Under the pieces are notes generated by a model. That model was not told the DNA's origin and made no database searches. It was given only the letters and a program-made list of their open reading frames with translations. From Pedobacter sp. HDW13 (GTDB lineage Bacteria > Bacteroidota > Bacteroidia > Sphingobacteriales > Sphingobacteriaceae), in NCBI RefSeq assembly GCF_011303555.1, contig NZ_CP049868.1, positions 6,262,001 through 6,326,000 of the forward strand: a stretch of 64,000 nt of DNA, written 5' to 3'. Shown in pieces: positions 1 through 8,636 of the stretch. The position numbers were made by a program, and so were the translations under genes. Each line of letters starts with the position of its first letter. The stretch's first letter is position 1.

Positions 1-835
1 CGAAGTATGCAGGTCAAAAGATTTCTACACCATTCAAACAACCTTTAGTAAAAACTATAAGCACCTCTCAACATTAAAACCTTTTGCATTGGAGGAAAGC
101 TTCCATCAATATGAAAGAGACTACCCCAAACTGGTTATAAAACTTAAAGCCAAACAAAAAGCATTAATTAAAAAAGATGCCTCCAGTCTTATTTATTCTC
201 TGGTGGATATGAAACTGAGGAATAAGTATTTCAGGGATACAATTGTGCCCAGCGCACATGAAAAAGTAATTAACGAAACATTAAGCGAACTTCGAGAAAA
301 CGTTTCAAGCATAGATCTTTCACAATTCCCTCAGATTACACCCCAAGCAATCTCAAACACCATCTTAAAAATACAGCAACAATTTACTCCGTCTGACGAA
401 ATTCACAAACAGGGCCATATTTCCTCGCTGATGCTTCGTAAACAACAAGGAAACGAAATTCATGAAAAAATAATACAGCAACTTTTCAAATTACAATGGA
501 AGGTCATGATCGCGAAGAACAACTCGTTTATTACCAATGATAATCCAGGGGTTTGCTATCAAAGCAACGGTTACATCCAAAACACCAAATTTGATCAGGA
601 TTTCACCTACATTGTACCTATTTCACCACAATTATGCCTATGGATTTCCGATGCCGAACCAGATACTAAGTGGATTAAAAATAATGCGCAGAAAGCCATT
701 GAATATATAGAGCTCAACAAAGATTCAGTTAGCAAAATAAATCAACTTTCACTTAAACACTACAATCGTTTTATTTTTTCTAATAACAAATCCGTGATAG
801 ATCAGATAGCAGAGGTGGTGAACAGGGTACAATGA
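1..835 (+). CDS. DUF4238 family protein, 5' end cut by window edge
   Basis: The reading frame is open from base 2, so the gene starts outside the window. A TTG at position 89 is the first start-like codon but is probably internal: the residues before it (VCRSKDFYTI and following) fit the N-terminal part of DUF4238 proteins, which usually open with a metal-ligand-like Cys segment. The FITNDNPG motif near position 530 is the family's most recognisable signature. No signal peptide or membrane segment is visible. The function of DUF4238 is not established; members are frequent in mobile or defence-rich regions. The stop lies 3 bp before the GNAT gene, so the two probably share a transcript. Identity as DUF4238 is fairly secure; role unknown. 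Confidence 0.7.
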   Translation, partial: EVCRSKDFYTIQTTFSKNYKHLSTLKPFALEESFHQYERDYPKLVIKLKAKQKALIKKDASSLIYSLVDMKLRNKYFRDTIVPSAHEKVINETLSELRENVSSIDLSQFPQITPQAISNTILKIQQQFTPSDEIHKQGHISSLMLRKQQGNEIHEKIIQQLFKLQWKVMIAKNNSFITNDNPGVCYQSNGYIQNTKFDQDFTYIVPISPQLCLWISDAEPDTKWIKNNAQKAIEYIELNKDSVSKINQLSLKHYNRFIFSNNKSVIDQIAEVVNRVQ

Positions 836-838
836 ACT

Positions 839-1249
839 ATGACAAAATTAGAAATTATAAAAGAAGCAGTAAACCGCTATCTGATGGAACAATTCGGTTA
901 TAAAAAAAACATCGCCGAATATTGCAGATATTCAACCAATCTTCAGGCATTAACAAAAAAAATAGATCTCTACCTACGTTTTATCGATGATACCCAAATC
1001 CTAAAGAATCCAACGATCATTATTGCGAGGATAGAATTTAAGGAGCAGCAGAAAGGGCATGGAAAACGTCTTCTTGCATTTCTTTGCACCCTGGCTGACG
1101 AACATGGTTTCAGTTTTATTGAAATGGAAGGATGTACAAAAAATGGTGCCGCATTTTCTGAAGCATTCGGATTCTACCCCACAGGTAGCCAAAGGTTACA
1201 TTGGCGCACCAGTGTCGATGATCTAAAGACAGCGCTTGCTAAGCACTAA
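839..1249 (+). CDS. GNAT-fold N-acetyltransferase, small
   Basis: This 136-residue protein carries an acetyl-CoA binding motif A of GNAT proteins, seen as FKEQQKGHGKRLLAFL (roughly residues 64-79; the Q-x-x-G-x-G/A core is intact), followed by the helix and strand EHGFSFIEMEG and a motif B-like end, AFSEAFGFYP. The N-terminal half is divergent and gives no substrate clue. The ATG follows the preceding stop by 3 bp, indicating translational coupling with the DUF4238 gene. Its place in the element's cargo suggests an accessory role, possibly modification of a small molecule or partner protein; no substrate can be inferred. Fold assignment is good, function unknown. Confidence 0.65.
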   Translation: MTKLEIIKEAVNRYLMEQFGYKKNIAEYCRYSTNLQALTKKIDLYLRFIDDTQILKNPTIIIARIEFKEQQKGHGKRLLAFLCTLADEHGFSFIEMEGCTKNGAAFSEAFGFYPTGSQRLHWRTSVDDLKTALAKH

Positions 1250-1294
1250 TCACAATCATTGTACTGCATATATCACACTAAGGAGCTTAAGTAA

Positions 1295-1444
1295 ACCCAA
1301 GATAAACAATGTATAAAACGTTCAAGTCTTCCCCAGAGACAATATCTAGTTGACATTTCTGAACCCATAAAAAAACTTGACTCGACAGAAGTTTTCCATG
1401 ATCCAGTAACAAAAATTGCTTTCAATCTCAGCAAAAATCCATGA
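1295..1444 (+). other. Open frame without start codon, possible gene remnant
   Basis: In the 229-bp gap between the GNAT and OLD genes a frame stays open for 49 codons, ending in TGA at 1442-1444, with no ATG, GTG or TTG. The translation (it includes YLVDISEPIKKLD and HDPVTKIAFNLSKNP) looks protein-like in composition, so it could be the 3' tail of a decayed gene. No family was recognised. It could equally be chance in AT-rich DNA. Confidence 0.25.
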
Positions 1445-1478
1445 TTAAAAATTATATTTAACCAGAAACACTCTCCAA

Positions 1479-3113
1479 ATGTATATAAGTTCTATCAAGC
1501 TTACCAATATCCGCTCATATAATAACCTTGAGCTCAACCTTTCTAAGTCTATCAATCTTTTGGTTGGAAATAATAACTCGGGAAAGTCAACGATCATCAA
1601 ATCAATATTTCAGTTGCAAAATACTTCTGCCATCGGAATAGAGGACATCAGAAAATCAGTAAGTGCTGGGAGGATATACCTAGATCTAGAAGACATTTCT
1701 CAAACAGATGTCAGTGCATTTCTTCTGGCAAAAAAAGATGAAATAATTCATTTTCCATCTACAAACAGAGTAAAAGTTCAATTTGGAATGTATAATAGCC
1801 TTATAGAAAAACAAAGAAACACCGAAGCGCATTTTTTTGATCTCAACCTCCCACATTCCTTCGATGAAAGCGGCAGATTGCAAATTGACAAAAGCATAAA
1901 AATAGAGGATGAGCTTAGAGATTTTCATAGCTTGCCAAATCTAGAAAGTCATCAAAATTTTATCTTCCCTTTTTTTTCAAAACGCAAAACGAACAACTAT
2001 GCGAGTCAACAAGGCCCATCTGAAAGCGATATAGTAAATGAAGATTTCAGGAACATTACAGCTAAAGTTCAAAAGCTATCGAACCCTTCCCACCCAAAGT
2101 ATAAACGCTTTGTAAAATACATCAACGATATTCTGGGTTTTAGTATCGGTGTAATACCAGATAGAAGCAACAATTACAATAATACGGGTATATATGTGAG
2201 CGACAACACCTATATTCCCATTTCCAGCATGGGGGAAGGAGTGGTCAACATATTGGGACTGATCGTCATGCTTCTGACTGAGAACGGCAAACTATACCTG
2301 ATCGAAGAACTTGAAAACGATATTCATCCAAGGGCACTTAAAAAATTACTTGAGCTGATTATAGAAAAATCTTCAGATAATCAATTTGTTATCTCAACAC
2401 ATTCCAATATAGTGTTAAAATACCTGGGAATACAAGGCTCAAAAATTTTTCACTTGCGATGGAAGCCATATGAAAAGACAGAAGAAGATAGGTTACCTAC
2501 AACTTCTATCAAACTGCTTGGCGATGATCCTAAAGAAAAATTGGAACTTCTGGAGGAACTTGGATACGACCTCTTTGATTTCGATCTGCATAAATCCTAC
2601 CTCATTTTCGAGGAATCATCAGCAGAAACCCTATTTAAAAAATTCCTCATTCCAACTTTCTTTCCAAGGCTAGAAGGTAAAATCAAAACCGTGGCAGCAA
2701 CTGGAGCTCACGACCTAAAAGCAAGGTTTCATGATTTTCTAAGGCTGTTTGTTTTTATCCATACCACTCCCGCCTACACTGCCCGAGCATGGGTTGTAGC
2801 TGATGGTGACGATGCCGGAAAAACTAATATAGAATCCTTGCGTAGATCCTTTGCTAGCTGGGATCCCAGCCATTTTATATCCCTTCCAAAGTTCAATATT
2901 GAAGAATTCTTTCCAGAGCGCTTCCAGCAGGAATTTGCCGAAATCCTGCAGATTTCAGACAAAGGAAAAAAACGCGATGCTAAAATAAAATTCAATAAAA
3001 AGGTGATGGATTGGACAAACGTAGATCGGGAAACAGCTAAAACAGAGTTTGCCAATTCTTCTACCGAACTAATCGGATTGCTCCAAAAGATTCAAGACAA
3101 ACTACTTTTATAG
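1479..3113 (+). CDS. OLD-family ATP-dependent endonuclease (AAA ATPase plus TOPRIM)
   Basis: The protein (544 residues) has an SMC/ABC-like ATPase half and a C-terminal TOPRIM half, the architecture of OLD (overcoming lysogenization defect) nucleases. The Walker A is GNNNSGKST at residues 30-38. The signature-like SSMGEGVVNILGL, the Walker B-like LYLIEELENDIHPRA and the switch ISTHSN follow around residues 249-312. The TOPRIM domain begins at about residue 370 (YLIFEESSAET) and has the acidic cluster VVADGDDAG near residue 440. OLD proteins cut or nick DNA and several act in phage defence, such as Gabija GajA and class 1 OLD. No UvrD-like helicase follows, so this is not a standard Gabija pair. 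It lies in a mobile element, supporting a defence role by inference only. Confidence 0.85.
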   Translation: MYISSIKLTNIRSYNNLELNLSKSINLLVGNNNSGKSTIIKSIFQLQNTSAIGIEDIRKSVSAGRIYLDLEDISQTDVSAFLLAKKDEIIHFPSTNRVKVQFGMYNSLIEKQRNTEAHFFDLNLPHSFDESGRLQIDKSIKIEDELRDFHSLPNLESHQNFIFPFFSKRKTNNYASQQGPSESDIVNEDFRNITAKVQKLSNPSHPKYKRFVKYINDILGFSIGVIPDRSNNYNNTGIYVSDNTYIPISSMGEGVVNILGLIVMLLTENGKLYLIEELENDIHPRALKKLLELIIEKSSDNQFVISTHSNIVLKYLGIQGSKIFHLRWKPYEKTEEDRLPTTSIKLLGDDPKEKLELLEELGYDLFDFDLHKSYLIFEESSAETLFKKFLIPTFFPRLEGKIKTVAATGAHDLKARFHDFLRLFVFIHTTPAYTARAWVVADGDDAGKTNIESLRRSFASWDPSHFISLPKFNIEEFFPERFQQEFAEILQISDKGKKRDAKIKFNKKVMDWTNVDRETAKTEFANSSTELIGLLQKIQDKLLL

Positions 3114-3121
3114 CCTGAGCC

Positions 3122-3159
3122 ACTTAAATCGGCGATTCTCCGTTAAGACTTAAATCGGC
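3122..3159 (+). repeat. 12-bp direct repeat pair
   Basis: The sequence ACTTAAATCGGC occurs at 3122-3133 and again at 3148-3159, just behind the OLD gene stop. Direct copies of this kind are reminiscent of the terminal repeats of IS21-like elements in Bacteroidota, but no transposase remains nearby, so an IS scar is only a guess. Confidence 0.45.
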
Positions 3160-3215
3160 AAGATTGGAATAAGAAACTATTAATCAGCTGAAACAAGATA
3201 ACCTACTCTCCAAGA

Positions 3216-3332
3216 GTGAAAATCAAGAGCAGTTTTAAAGGAGGCCCAATCGAAGGATACATGCAACTAGAAATGATAAAGCTATTTATCCAACATTGGA
3301 TAAACCCGCTTAAACGACGCCCAAATTTGTAG
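3216..3332 (+). CDS. Small open frame, 38 codons, doubtful
   Basis: A GTG-initiated frame runs to TAG at 3330-3332 and ends 19 bp before the HTH gene. An internal ATG at 3261 follows an AGGAGG-like purine tract at 3239-3244, which is unusual because Bacteroidota rarely use strong Shine-Dalgarno sites. The peptide ends in IQHWINPLKRRPNL, basic and partly hydrophobic. It is not recognised. A palindrome at 3285-3304 lies inside it, so the region may be regulatory rather than coding. Confidence 0.2.
   Translation: MKIKSSFKGGPIEGYMQLEMIKLFIQHWINPLKRRPNL
3285..3304. promoter_or_regulatory. Perfect palindrome, possible operator upstream of HTH gene
   Basis: TTTATCCAA at 3285-3293 and TTGGATAAA at 3296-3304 form a perfect 9-bp inverted repeat separated by CA. 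It lies 47 bp before the ATG of the HTH gene at 3352. The size and symmetry suit a dimeric repressor site, and the adjacent regulator is a natural candidate for binding it. There is no T-tract, so a terminator is unlikely. Confidence 0.45.
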
Positions 3333-3351
3333 CTCAATAAATTTTAGGCAC

Positions 3352-3699
3352 ATGGAATCCTTTGGCTTTGAAAAACTTCCTGAGATTATCCGTCAGCTAT
3401 TCGAAAAAGTAGAACATATCGAAGAACTTGTTTCGCAGATCAACCCTGCCAGTGACGGTTCAAATGATTTGCTCACTGTACGTGAAGCAGCAGATTATCT
3501 AAAAATATCTGTTCAGTCCTTATATTGCAAGGTGAGCAGAATGGAAATCCCTGTAAGTAAACCAGGAAGGCGTCTATACTTCAGCCAGTCTGAACTCAAA
3601 AAATGGGTCAGCGATTCCAGACGAAAAACAGCGGCTGAAATTTTTCAGGAATCCCAGAAAAAGAACAGTCGGTTAGATAAAAAGGATATTTTCATTTAG
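3352..3699 (+). CDS. Excisionase-like helix-turn-helix protein
   Basis: This 115-residue protein has an N-terminal coiled segment (RQLFEKVEHIEELVSQI) and then a MerR/HTH_17-type winged helix at about residues 40-88: LLTVREAADYLKIS, then a PGRRLYF wing and a KKWV end. Small proteins of this type accompany tyrosine recombinases in Bacteroidota integrative elements and act as directionality factors or regulators. It converges with the integrase: its stop TAG (3697-3699) overlaps the restored integrase stop (3696-3698). The start is the first ATG after a gap with a palindrome. Family is secure; its exact role as excisionase or repressor is inferred. Confidence 0.75.
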   Translation: MESFGFEKLPEIIRQLFEKVEHIEELVSQINPASDGSNDLLTVREAADYLKISVQSLYCKVSRMEIPVSKPGRRLYFSQSELKKWVSDSRRKTAAEIFQESQKKNSRLDKKDIFI

Positions 3700-4894
3700 C
3701 TTACGCCGAGTTTTGCTTCATTTCGATGCAGGATAAATATATCCGTCCTTTTCTCATGACCATCTCCATGATCCTCTTCGACAGCACTTTTAAGTATCAC
3801 CTTACCTGCGGCTTGCCGCTTAGTCTTATCAACTATCTTGGCATATATTTCTGTATTTTTCAGTGACCTATGCCCAAGAGTTTCGAAACAGTATAAATAT
3901 CGGTTCCCAACTCCAGCTGCAAAGTCGCAAAAGTGTGCCTAAAACTGTGAAAGGTAATATTCTTATTAATATCCGCAGCTGCTAACCATCCAGTAAAGAA
4001 AGACTTTAGCTGATAATACTTCAAGCCTGGAAACAAAAGTTCTTCGGCTCCTTGCCTTTTCCCTAAACGTTCTACCGCCTGATCGGATATCGGCATAACT
4101 TCGGCCTTGTCAGTCTTGCCTTGGGAAAATTGGATTTCGTAGCTCCCCTTTTTACCCCTCAGTTCAGACCAGCTTAAAGTACTCACGTCCGACCACCGCA
4201 GCCCAGTGAGTCCTGAAAAGATTGCCGCATTTTTCATCAGCTCAGAACCGGCAGGCGTATCCGCCAGGTGTTGAAATTCTTCGAGCGTCAGTCTTTCCCT
4301 ATTGGTTTCCTTTGGTGGTATAGGATCTACAATGGCATGTAAATCTAAGGGAATAAGTTTTCGCCTATAAGCAATACGCAATACCGCTCTGAATTTAGCA
4401 TAGTAAGTCACCGCAGTATTTCTTTTAATTGGGCGGCCATATCGCGCTATACCAGGCCCGCTCAAAAGATAATACTTATAATCCTCGCAGAGAAAATCAG
4501 AAAGCTCCGGCAGACGCAGGTCAGGACCACTAAAGGCAATAAAATAACGAAGCCCCATCTCCCAGTGGTCATTGAGCGATTTCCGGCGGCTTTTGGCAAC
4601 TTGCCTAAAAAGCTCAGTGAAACTAGCATTACGCTCATGTTCTGAAATAATACCAAAGCGCCTGTTCTGCAATTCAATCTGCCGCTGGGCACAGACAGTC
4701 TGTGCAGTAAGCAAAGTTTCCTTATTGTGAATCTTTTGCAACTCATTTTCAGGCTTTGTGTAGAGGTATAATTTAAGTGTAACAAAACGCAGTACTTTTC
4801 CACTCTTGCTGCAAGGTAAGGGTGGGTAATAATCCAGATATAGACTTTGCCTTCCTGTGTTCAGGGTTTTCCTTCTTAGTGTTACCGTTCCCAT
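3696..4894 (-). CDS. Tyrosine recombinase (integrase), frameshifted near the catalytic tyrosine
   Basis: The protein opens with MGTVTLRRKTLNTGRQSLYLDYYPP, typical of Bacteroidota phage-type integrases with an Arm-DNA-bind_5 and SAM-like core domain. The catalytic part shows TGLRWSDVSTL (box I Arg) and HSFRHTFATL (His-x-x-Arg). As read, the frame stops at 3860 right after SKLLGIGH, losing the nucleophilic tyrosine. Adding one C to the CCC run at 3873-3875 (a G in the coding strand) restores LGHRSLKNTEIYAK, including the missing His and the Tyr, and continues to a TAA at 3696-3698, giving about 400 residues, the normal length. The shift is probably a base-calling error, though decay of an element integrase is possible. 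The upstream HTH gene is 5 bp away, forming an int operon. Confidence 0.85.
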
Positions 4895-4899
4895 AATGA

Positions 4900-5460
4900 T
4901 TAACTTTTATAAAATATTTGGTTTAATACCGATCTAAGCACATAGCTGTACTTGCCGCTGCGAAATACTTCCAGATCATTCCTTTTGACCAATTTAAAAA
5001 GTGCCTTCTCAGAGATTCCATAATGGCGCTGAGCCTCCCCCATACTGATACAATAGACCAGTGCCGGATTCTTTTTGCGCTCTGTTTTTGGAATAGGTCT
5101 GAACTCATCTTGTTTGAACGCCTTATCCAAATGCTTCCTTTTGATCAGTGTTTTACGCTCGCTTAGGCGTATCGCCTTGATTCTCCCGGATTGAATCTGG
5201 TCATAAAGCAGCCTTTCACTACAATGCAGTAAACGGGCAGCTTGTCTGACGGTAAGAAATTCTACAGGCTGTTCAGAAACAGATTGGGTCTTTACCTTCA
5301 GCGTCTCTTCATTGCTTTTGGAAATCTTAGCATTACGCTTTTTCTGCTTATAGTGACGCCGATTACAATTCAAGCTGCAATACTTGGTAACTGTAGTTCT
5401 TGCAATAAAGGTCTTACCGCAAAGCTCGCAAATCCGCTCAACTGTGATATTTGTACTCAT
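4900..5460 (-). CDS. Zinc-ribbon plus double helix-turn-helix regulator of the element
   Basis: This 186-residue protein begins with a four-cysteine knuckle (CELCGKTF, then KYCSLNC, residues 11-31), of the kind that binds one zinc. A HTH_17 excisionase fold follows at about residues 68-115 (FLTVRQAARLLHCSERLLYDQI), and a second HTH unit at about 133-183 (SMGEAQRHYGISEKALFKLVKR). This arrangement is common beside integrases of Bacteroidota elements. It lies 5 bp upstream of the integrase on the same strand and is probably co-transcribed. Its promoter must lie in the 320-bp gap next to mnmE, where several inverted repeats are possible binding sites. A role as recombination directionality factor or int regulator is inferred. 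Confidence 0.75.
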   Translation of the reverse strand: MSTNITVERICELCGKTFIARTTVTKYCSLNCNRRHYKQKKRNAKISKSNEETLKVKTQSVSEQPVEFLTVRQAARLLHCSERLLYDQIQSGRIKAIRLSERKTLIKRKHLDKAFKQDEFRPIPKTERKKNPALVYCISMGEAQRHYGISEKALFKLVKRNDLEVFRSGKYSYVLRSVLNQIFYKS

Positions 5461-5781
5461 TTCTCCTTTCTTTTCCCCATTTGTAGCAGTAAGAGACCGT
5501 TCTTATAGGCACTGACAACATCAGTGGTAATTTCCCCTAGAATAGTGGGAAATTAGCGTGATTTAGCATGTTTAAGTGTCATTAAGTATCAATAGGCGCG
5601 GTAATTTCACCCATGATTTTTTTGGGTGGAAATTTGCCCTATCGAGCTACAAATGAGCAACAAAAATGCGAAAAATAGGGCGAACCCTCCAAAAGAGTGA
5701 AAGAAAATTATCAACACAAATAACTAACAATCAGAATGTTAGTTCTCAAAAGTTATCAGGAATTCTCGGGAATTAAGGGGA
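5461..5781. other. Element end next to mnmE: attachment-side region with three inverted repeats
   Basis: No gene was found. Three stem-forming repeats are visible: TAATTTCCC/GGGAAATTA at 5528-5536 and 5547-5555; AATTTCACCCA/TGGGTGGAAATT at 5603-5613 and 5623-5634 (one bulged base); and AACTAACA/TGTTAGTT at 5722-5729 and 5737-5744. The first two share the start GGTAATTTC and the same flank order, so they look like related copies of one binding site. Their position between the int operon and the mnmE 3' end fits arm-type or excisionase sites around an attachment core. The second att copy would lie left of the window. Confidence 0.5.
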
Positions 5782-7145
5782 TTATTTGCCGATACAAAAC
5801 TTCGTAAAAATATTCTCCAATAAATCATCCGTTGTCACTGTTCCGGTAATCTCGCCTAAATAATGGAGAGCTTGTTTAATATCCATAGCCAAAAAATCGG
5901 AAGTTACCGGATTATCTACATTATCGAGTACCCGTTGTAACGCATGCTCGGTTTGTTTCAATGCTTCTACATGGCGGATATTAGTTACCAATGTTTCGCT
6001 GGTATTGATGTGGTGGAGGTTTACCTGTTCTAACAAAGTGGTTTTTAATGCCTCAATGCCCTGTTTCTCTTTAGCCGAAATAAACACCACATTCAAATCA
6101 GTAAAAGCCTTGCGCTGTAGCTCGGTAATTAAATCGGCTTTATTTACCAGAATTAAATATGGGATAGCCAATTGCTCCAGTCCGCGTAACTGTTCTTCAA
6201 TTTCGGCAACGCTTTGGGCTGCATCGGCCATATAAATAATCAGTTTGGCCTGCTTCATTTTTTCGAGCGTACGCTCTACGCCCAGCGCTTCGATAATGTC
6301 CGCTGTATCGCGTATGCCCGCAGTATCGATAAAACGAAAAACGACTCCACCAATAGTTAGTTCGTCTTCAATGGTATCGCGGGTAGTACCGGCAATGTCA
6401 GAAACAATGGCACGTTCCTCATTTAACAAAGCATTTAACAAGGTCGATTTACCCACGTTGGGCTTCCCTGCTATTACGATAGGAACTCCGTTTTTAATTA
6501 CATTACCATTTCGAAAGAAGAAATGAGGCGCTGCAGTACATAATTAATTTTTTTGACCAGGTTTTTCAACTGCTCGCGGTTGGCAAATTCGACATCTTCT
6601 TCGGCAAAATCGAGTTCGAGTTCAATCATTGAAGCAAAATGAATCAGTTGCTCGCGCAGGCCTTTAAGCTCAGTAGCAAAACCACCACGCATTTGCTGCA
6701 TGGCTACATCGTGCGAAGCCTTTGAATTTGAAGCTATTAAATCGGCTACTGCTTCTGCCTGACTCAGGTCGAAAGCACCGTTTAAAAAAGCACGGAGGGT
6801 AAACTCGCCCGGTTTAGCTGCCCTTGCCCCTTTGCTAATCAATAGGTTAATAATCTGCTGAATAATATAATTCGAACCATGGCACGAAATTTCGACCACA
6901 TTTTCTTTAGTGTAGGATTTTGGTGCTACATACAAACCGGCTACCACTTCATCTACAATATGATCACCATCTTTAACCAGGCCGAAATGCAAGGTATGCG
7001 AAACCTGTTTTTCGAGATCTTTACCCGCAAAAACTGCATTGGTAAGTGAAATGGCTTCGGGCCCAGATAAACGGATAACGCCAATGGCACCCGATCCTGG
7101 CGGGGTAGATAATGCGATAATGGTATCCTGATTGTTCATGATCAA
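5782..7145 (-). CDS. mnmE: tRNA modification GTPase MnmE, single-base frameshift
   Basis: MnmE works with MnmG to install the (carboxymethyl)aminomethyl group on wobble U34 of certain tRNAs. The N-terminal part (from 7145 down to about 6508) has the formyl-THF binding domain (TIIALSTPPGSGAIGVIRLSG). The C-terminal part has the GTPase domain (G1 PNVGKST, G2/G3 DIAGTTRDT, G4 VNKADL) and ends in the essential FCIGK motif. The frame breaks at CC 6506-6507: one more G in the coding strand restores SSFEMGNVIKNGVP and a protein of about 454 residues, the family's normal size. The 3' end is a known integration target (SGI1 uses trmE/mnmE), and here an integrase operon abuts it. Real loss is unlikely; read as an intact gene with a sequencing gap. 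Confidence 0.93.
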
Positions 7146-7511
7146 ATTGTAAAGGCCGCAAAAATAAGCCTAATCTGCGGGTATATGGTGTTTGGGAAGT
7201 AATTTTTTTACTATTCGTTCAGTTGGTTATTGGTTCAATAGTTCATTCGTCACCGGTTCTTTAGTATCAACCCATAGTTTAACAGTATCAACCCATAGTT
7301 TAACCCAGTCTCAGCTTAAATGAGATTGCCACCCTGAGCGTAGTCGAAGGACTATACGCCAAACTTATTCTTTAACTATTTCGGTTAACTTGTAAATCGC
7401 TTGTTTAAAATTGATTCACAACCAATCCCCTATGCGAAACTTAACTAACTTTGCCTTACCAAAACATTTTCTACCTAACGCTGTTTAAACCTCAATCAGA
7501 ATAAGCTATAT
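7146..7511. repeat. Intergenic region with 21-bp tandem repeat and dispersed repeat
   Basis: A perfect 21-bp unit starting AGTATCAACCC is repeated in tandem at 7263-7283 and 7284-7304. A copy of the dispersed Bacteroidota sequence CCCTGAGCGTAGTCGAAGG lies at about 7332-7350. The stretch separates the divergently transcribed mnmE and permease genes, so promoters for both must be here. No gene was seen. Confidence 0.7.
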
Positions 7512-8636
7512 ATGACTAACAATTTACCCCTGACCGTAAAACGATCGATTGAGCTACTGGGCCTGATGGCTATTGTAGCGGTGATGGTTATTGGACGCGA
7601 CATTATTATGCCCATGCTCATGGCCTTTTTCATCAGCATTATGCTCCTACCGGTTTACCGCTTTTTAAAAAGAAAAAAAATCCCCGAATCACTCGCTATT
7701 ATCTTGCCCATTCTACTGGTAGCCCTCTTTGTAGGATTGATTGTATGGTTTTTCTCTAACCAGATCGGTATTCTGGTTAAAGATTTTCCGCAAATTAAAG
7801 CCAACGTTAGCCAGCACATTAATTCGTTAAGCGATTGGATTAGCCGTATTACTCATTACGATGACAAACAACAAAAAGCCTTTATACAAGCCAAAAGCGA
7901 CGACCTGATGAACATGGGCACATCGCTTGCCGGTGGGGCTGCCGTAACCCTGAGTGGTGTTTTTGTATTTATTGGTCTATTGCCCATTTACATTTACTTA
8001 ATGCTGTTTTACAAAGATATTTTACTTCGTTTTATTTTTATGTGGTTTAAAACCGATGATCACCCTAAAGTAAAAGAAGCTATTTTCGAAACCGAATCAA
8101 TCATCAAAAGCTACCTAATCGGCCTCTTGATCCAGATTAGCTATATGACCATTTTATTGGGTGGTATATTAATGCTAATTGGCATTAAGCATGCCTTATT
8201 AATCGGGGTTATTTTCGCCATCCTAAATCTTATACCCTATGTTGGGGCTTTAATTGGCAATATCATTGGCGTATTGCTAACACTTACTTCCTCGCAAGAA
8301 CTCTGGCCTGTAGTTACTGTACTGGGCGTAATTGCATTTGTTCAATTTTTAGATAATAACATCCTGATGCCGCGCATTGTGGGTTCTAAAGTAAAAATTA
8401 ATGCCCTGTTTGCTATTTTGGGTGTATTTATTGGTGGCAGTATTGCGGGTGTTTCGGGTATGTTTTTAGCTTTACCAATTGTGGCCGTGTTGAAAATCAT
8501 CTTCGATCGTACCGAATCGTTTAAACAATGGGGTGTTTTATTGGGTGATGAACGACCAGCCAAAAGCCCTATGACTTTCCCTGCATTTAGAAAAAAGAAA
8601 ACTGTGGCTGTAAAATCTGGAACGGAGAAGAAGTAG
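7512..8636 (+). CDS. AI-2E family transporter (PerM-like permease)
   Basis: This 374-residue integral membrane protein fits the AI-2E/UPF0118 family. It has about eight hydrophobic segments, beginning with a pair at residues 15-45 and 58-85, then a hydrophilic periplasmic-type domain at about residues 90-145, and a cluster of C-terminal helices with the family motifs NLIPYVGALIG (near residue 240) and DNNILMPRIVGSKVKINAL (near residue 280). The C-terminal tail is basic. Members export small molecules or ions; the AI-2 role was shown for only some and should not be assumed. The ATG at 7512 gives the expected N-terminus. Transcription probably ends at the hairpin at 8673-8711. Confidence 0.85.
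   Translation: MTNNLPLTVKRSIELLGLMAIVAVMVIGRDIIMPMLMAFFISIMLLPVYRFLKRKKIPESLAIILPILLVALFVGLIVWFFSNQIGILVKDFPQIKANVSQHINSLSDWISRITHYDDKQQKAFIQAKSDDLMNMGTSLAGGAAVTLSGVFVFIGLLPIYIYLMLFYKDILLRFIFMWFKTDDHPKVKEAIFETESIIKSYLIGLLIQISYMTILLGGILMLIGIKHALLIGVIFAILNLIPYVGALIGNIIGVLLTLTSSQELWPVVTVLGVIAFVQFLDNNILMPRIVGSKVKINALFAILGVFIGGSIAGVSGMFLALPIVAVLKIIFDRTESFKQWGVLLGDERPAKSPMTFPAFRKKKTVAVKSGTEKK

Noticed and set aside
1479..3113. Gabija (GajA) defence system
   Set aside because: The OLD protein fits GajA in architecture, but no GajB-type UvrD helicase lies next to it.
5782..7145. mnmE read as two genes or as a pseudogene disrupted by the element
   Set aside because: The break lies far from the element, at CC 6506-6507, and matches the single-base pattern seen in seven other genes; the 3' end is intact.
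7263..7304. CRISPR array
   Set aside because: Only two units without spacers; no cas genes in the window.
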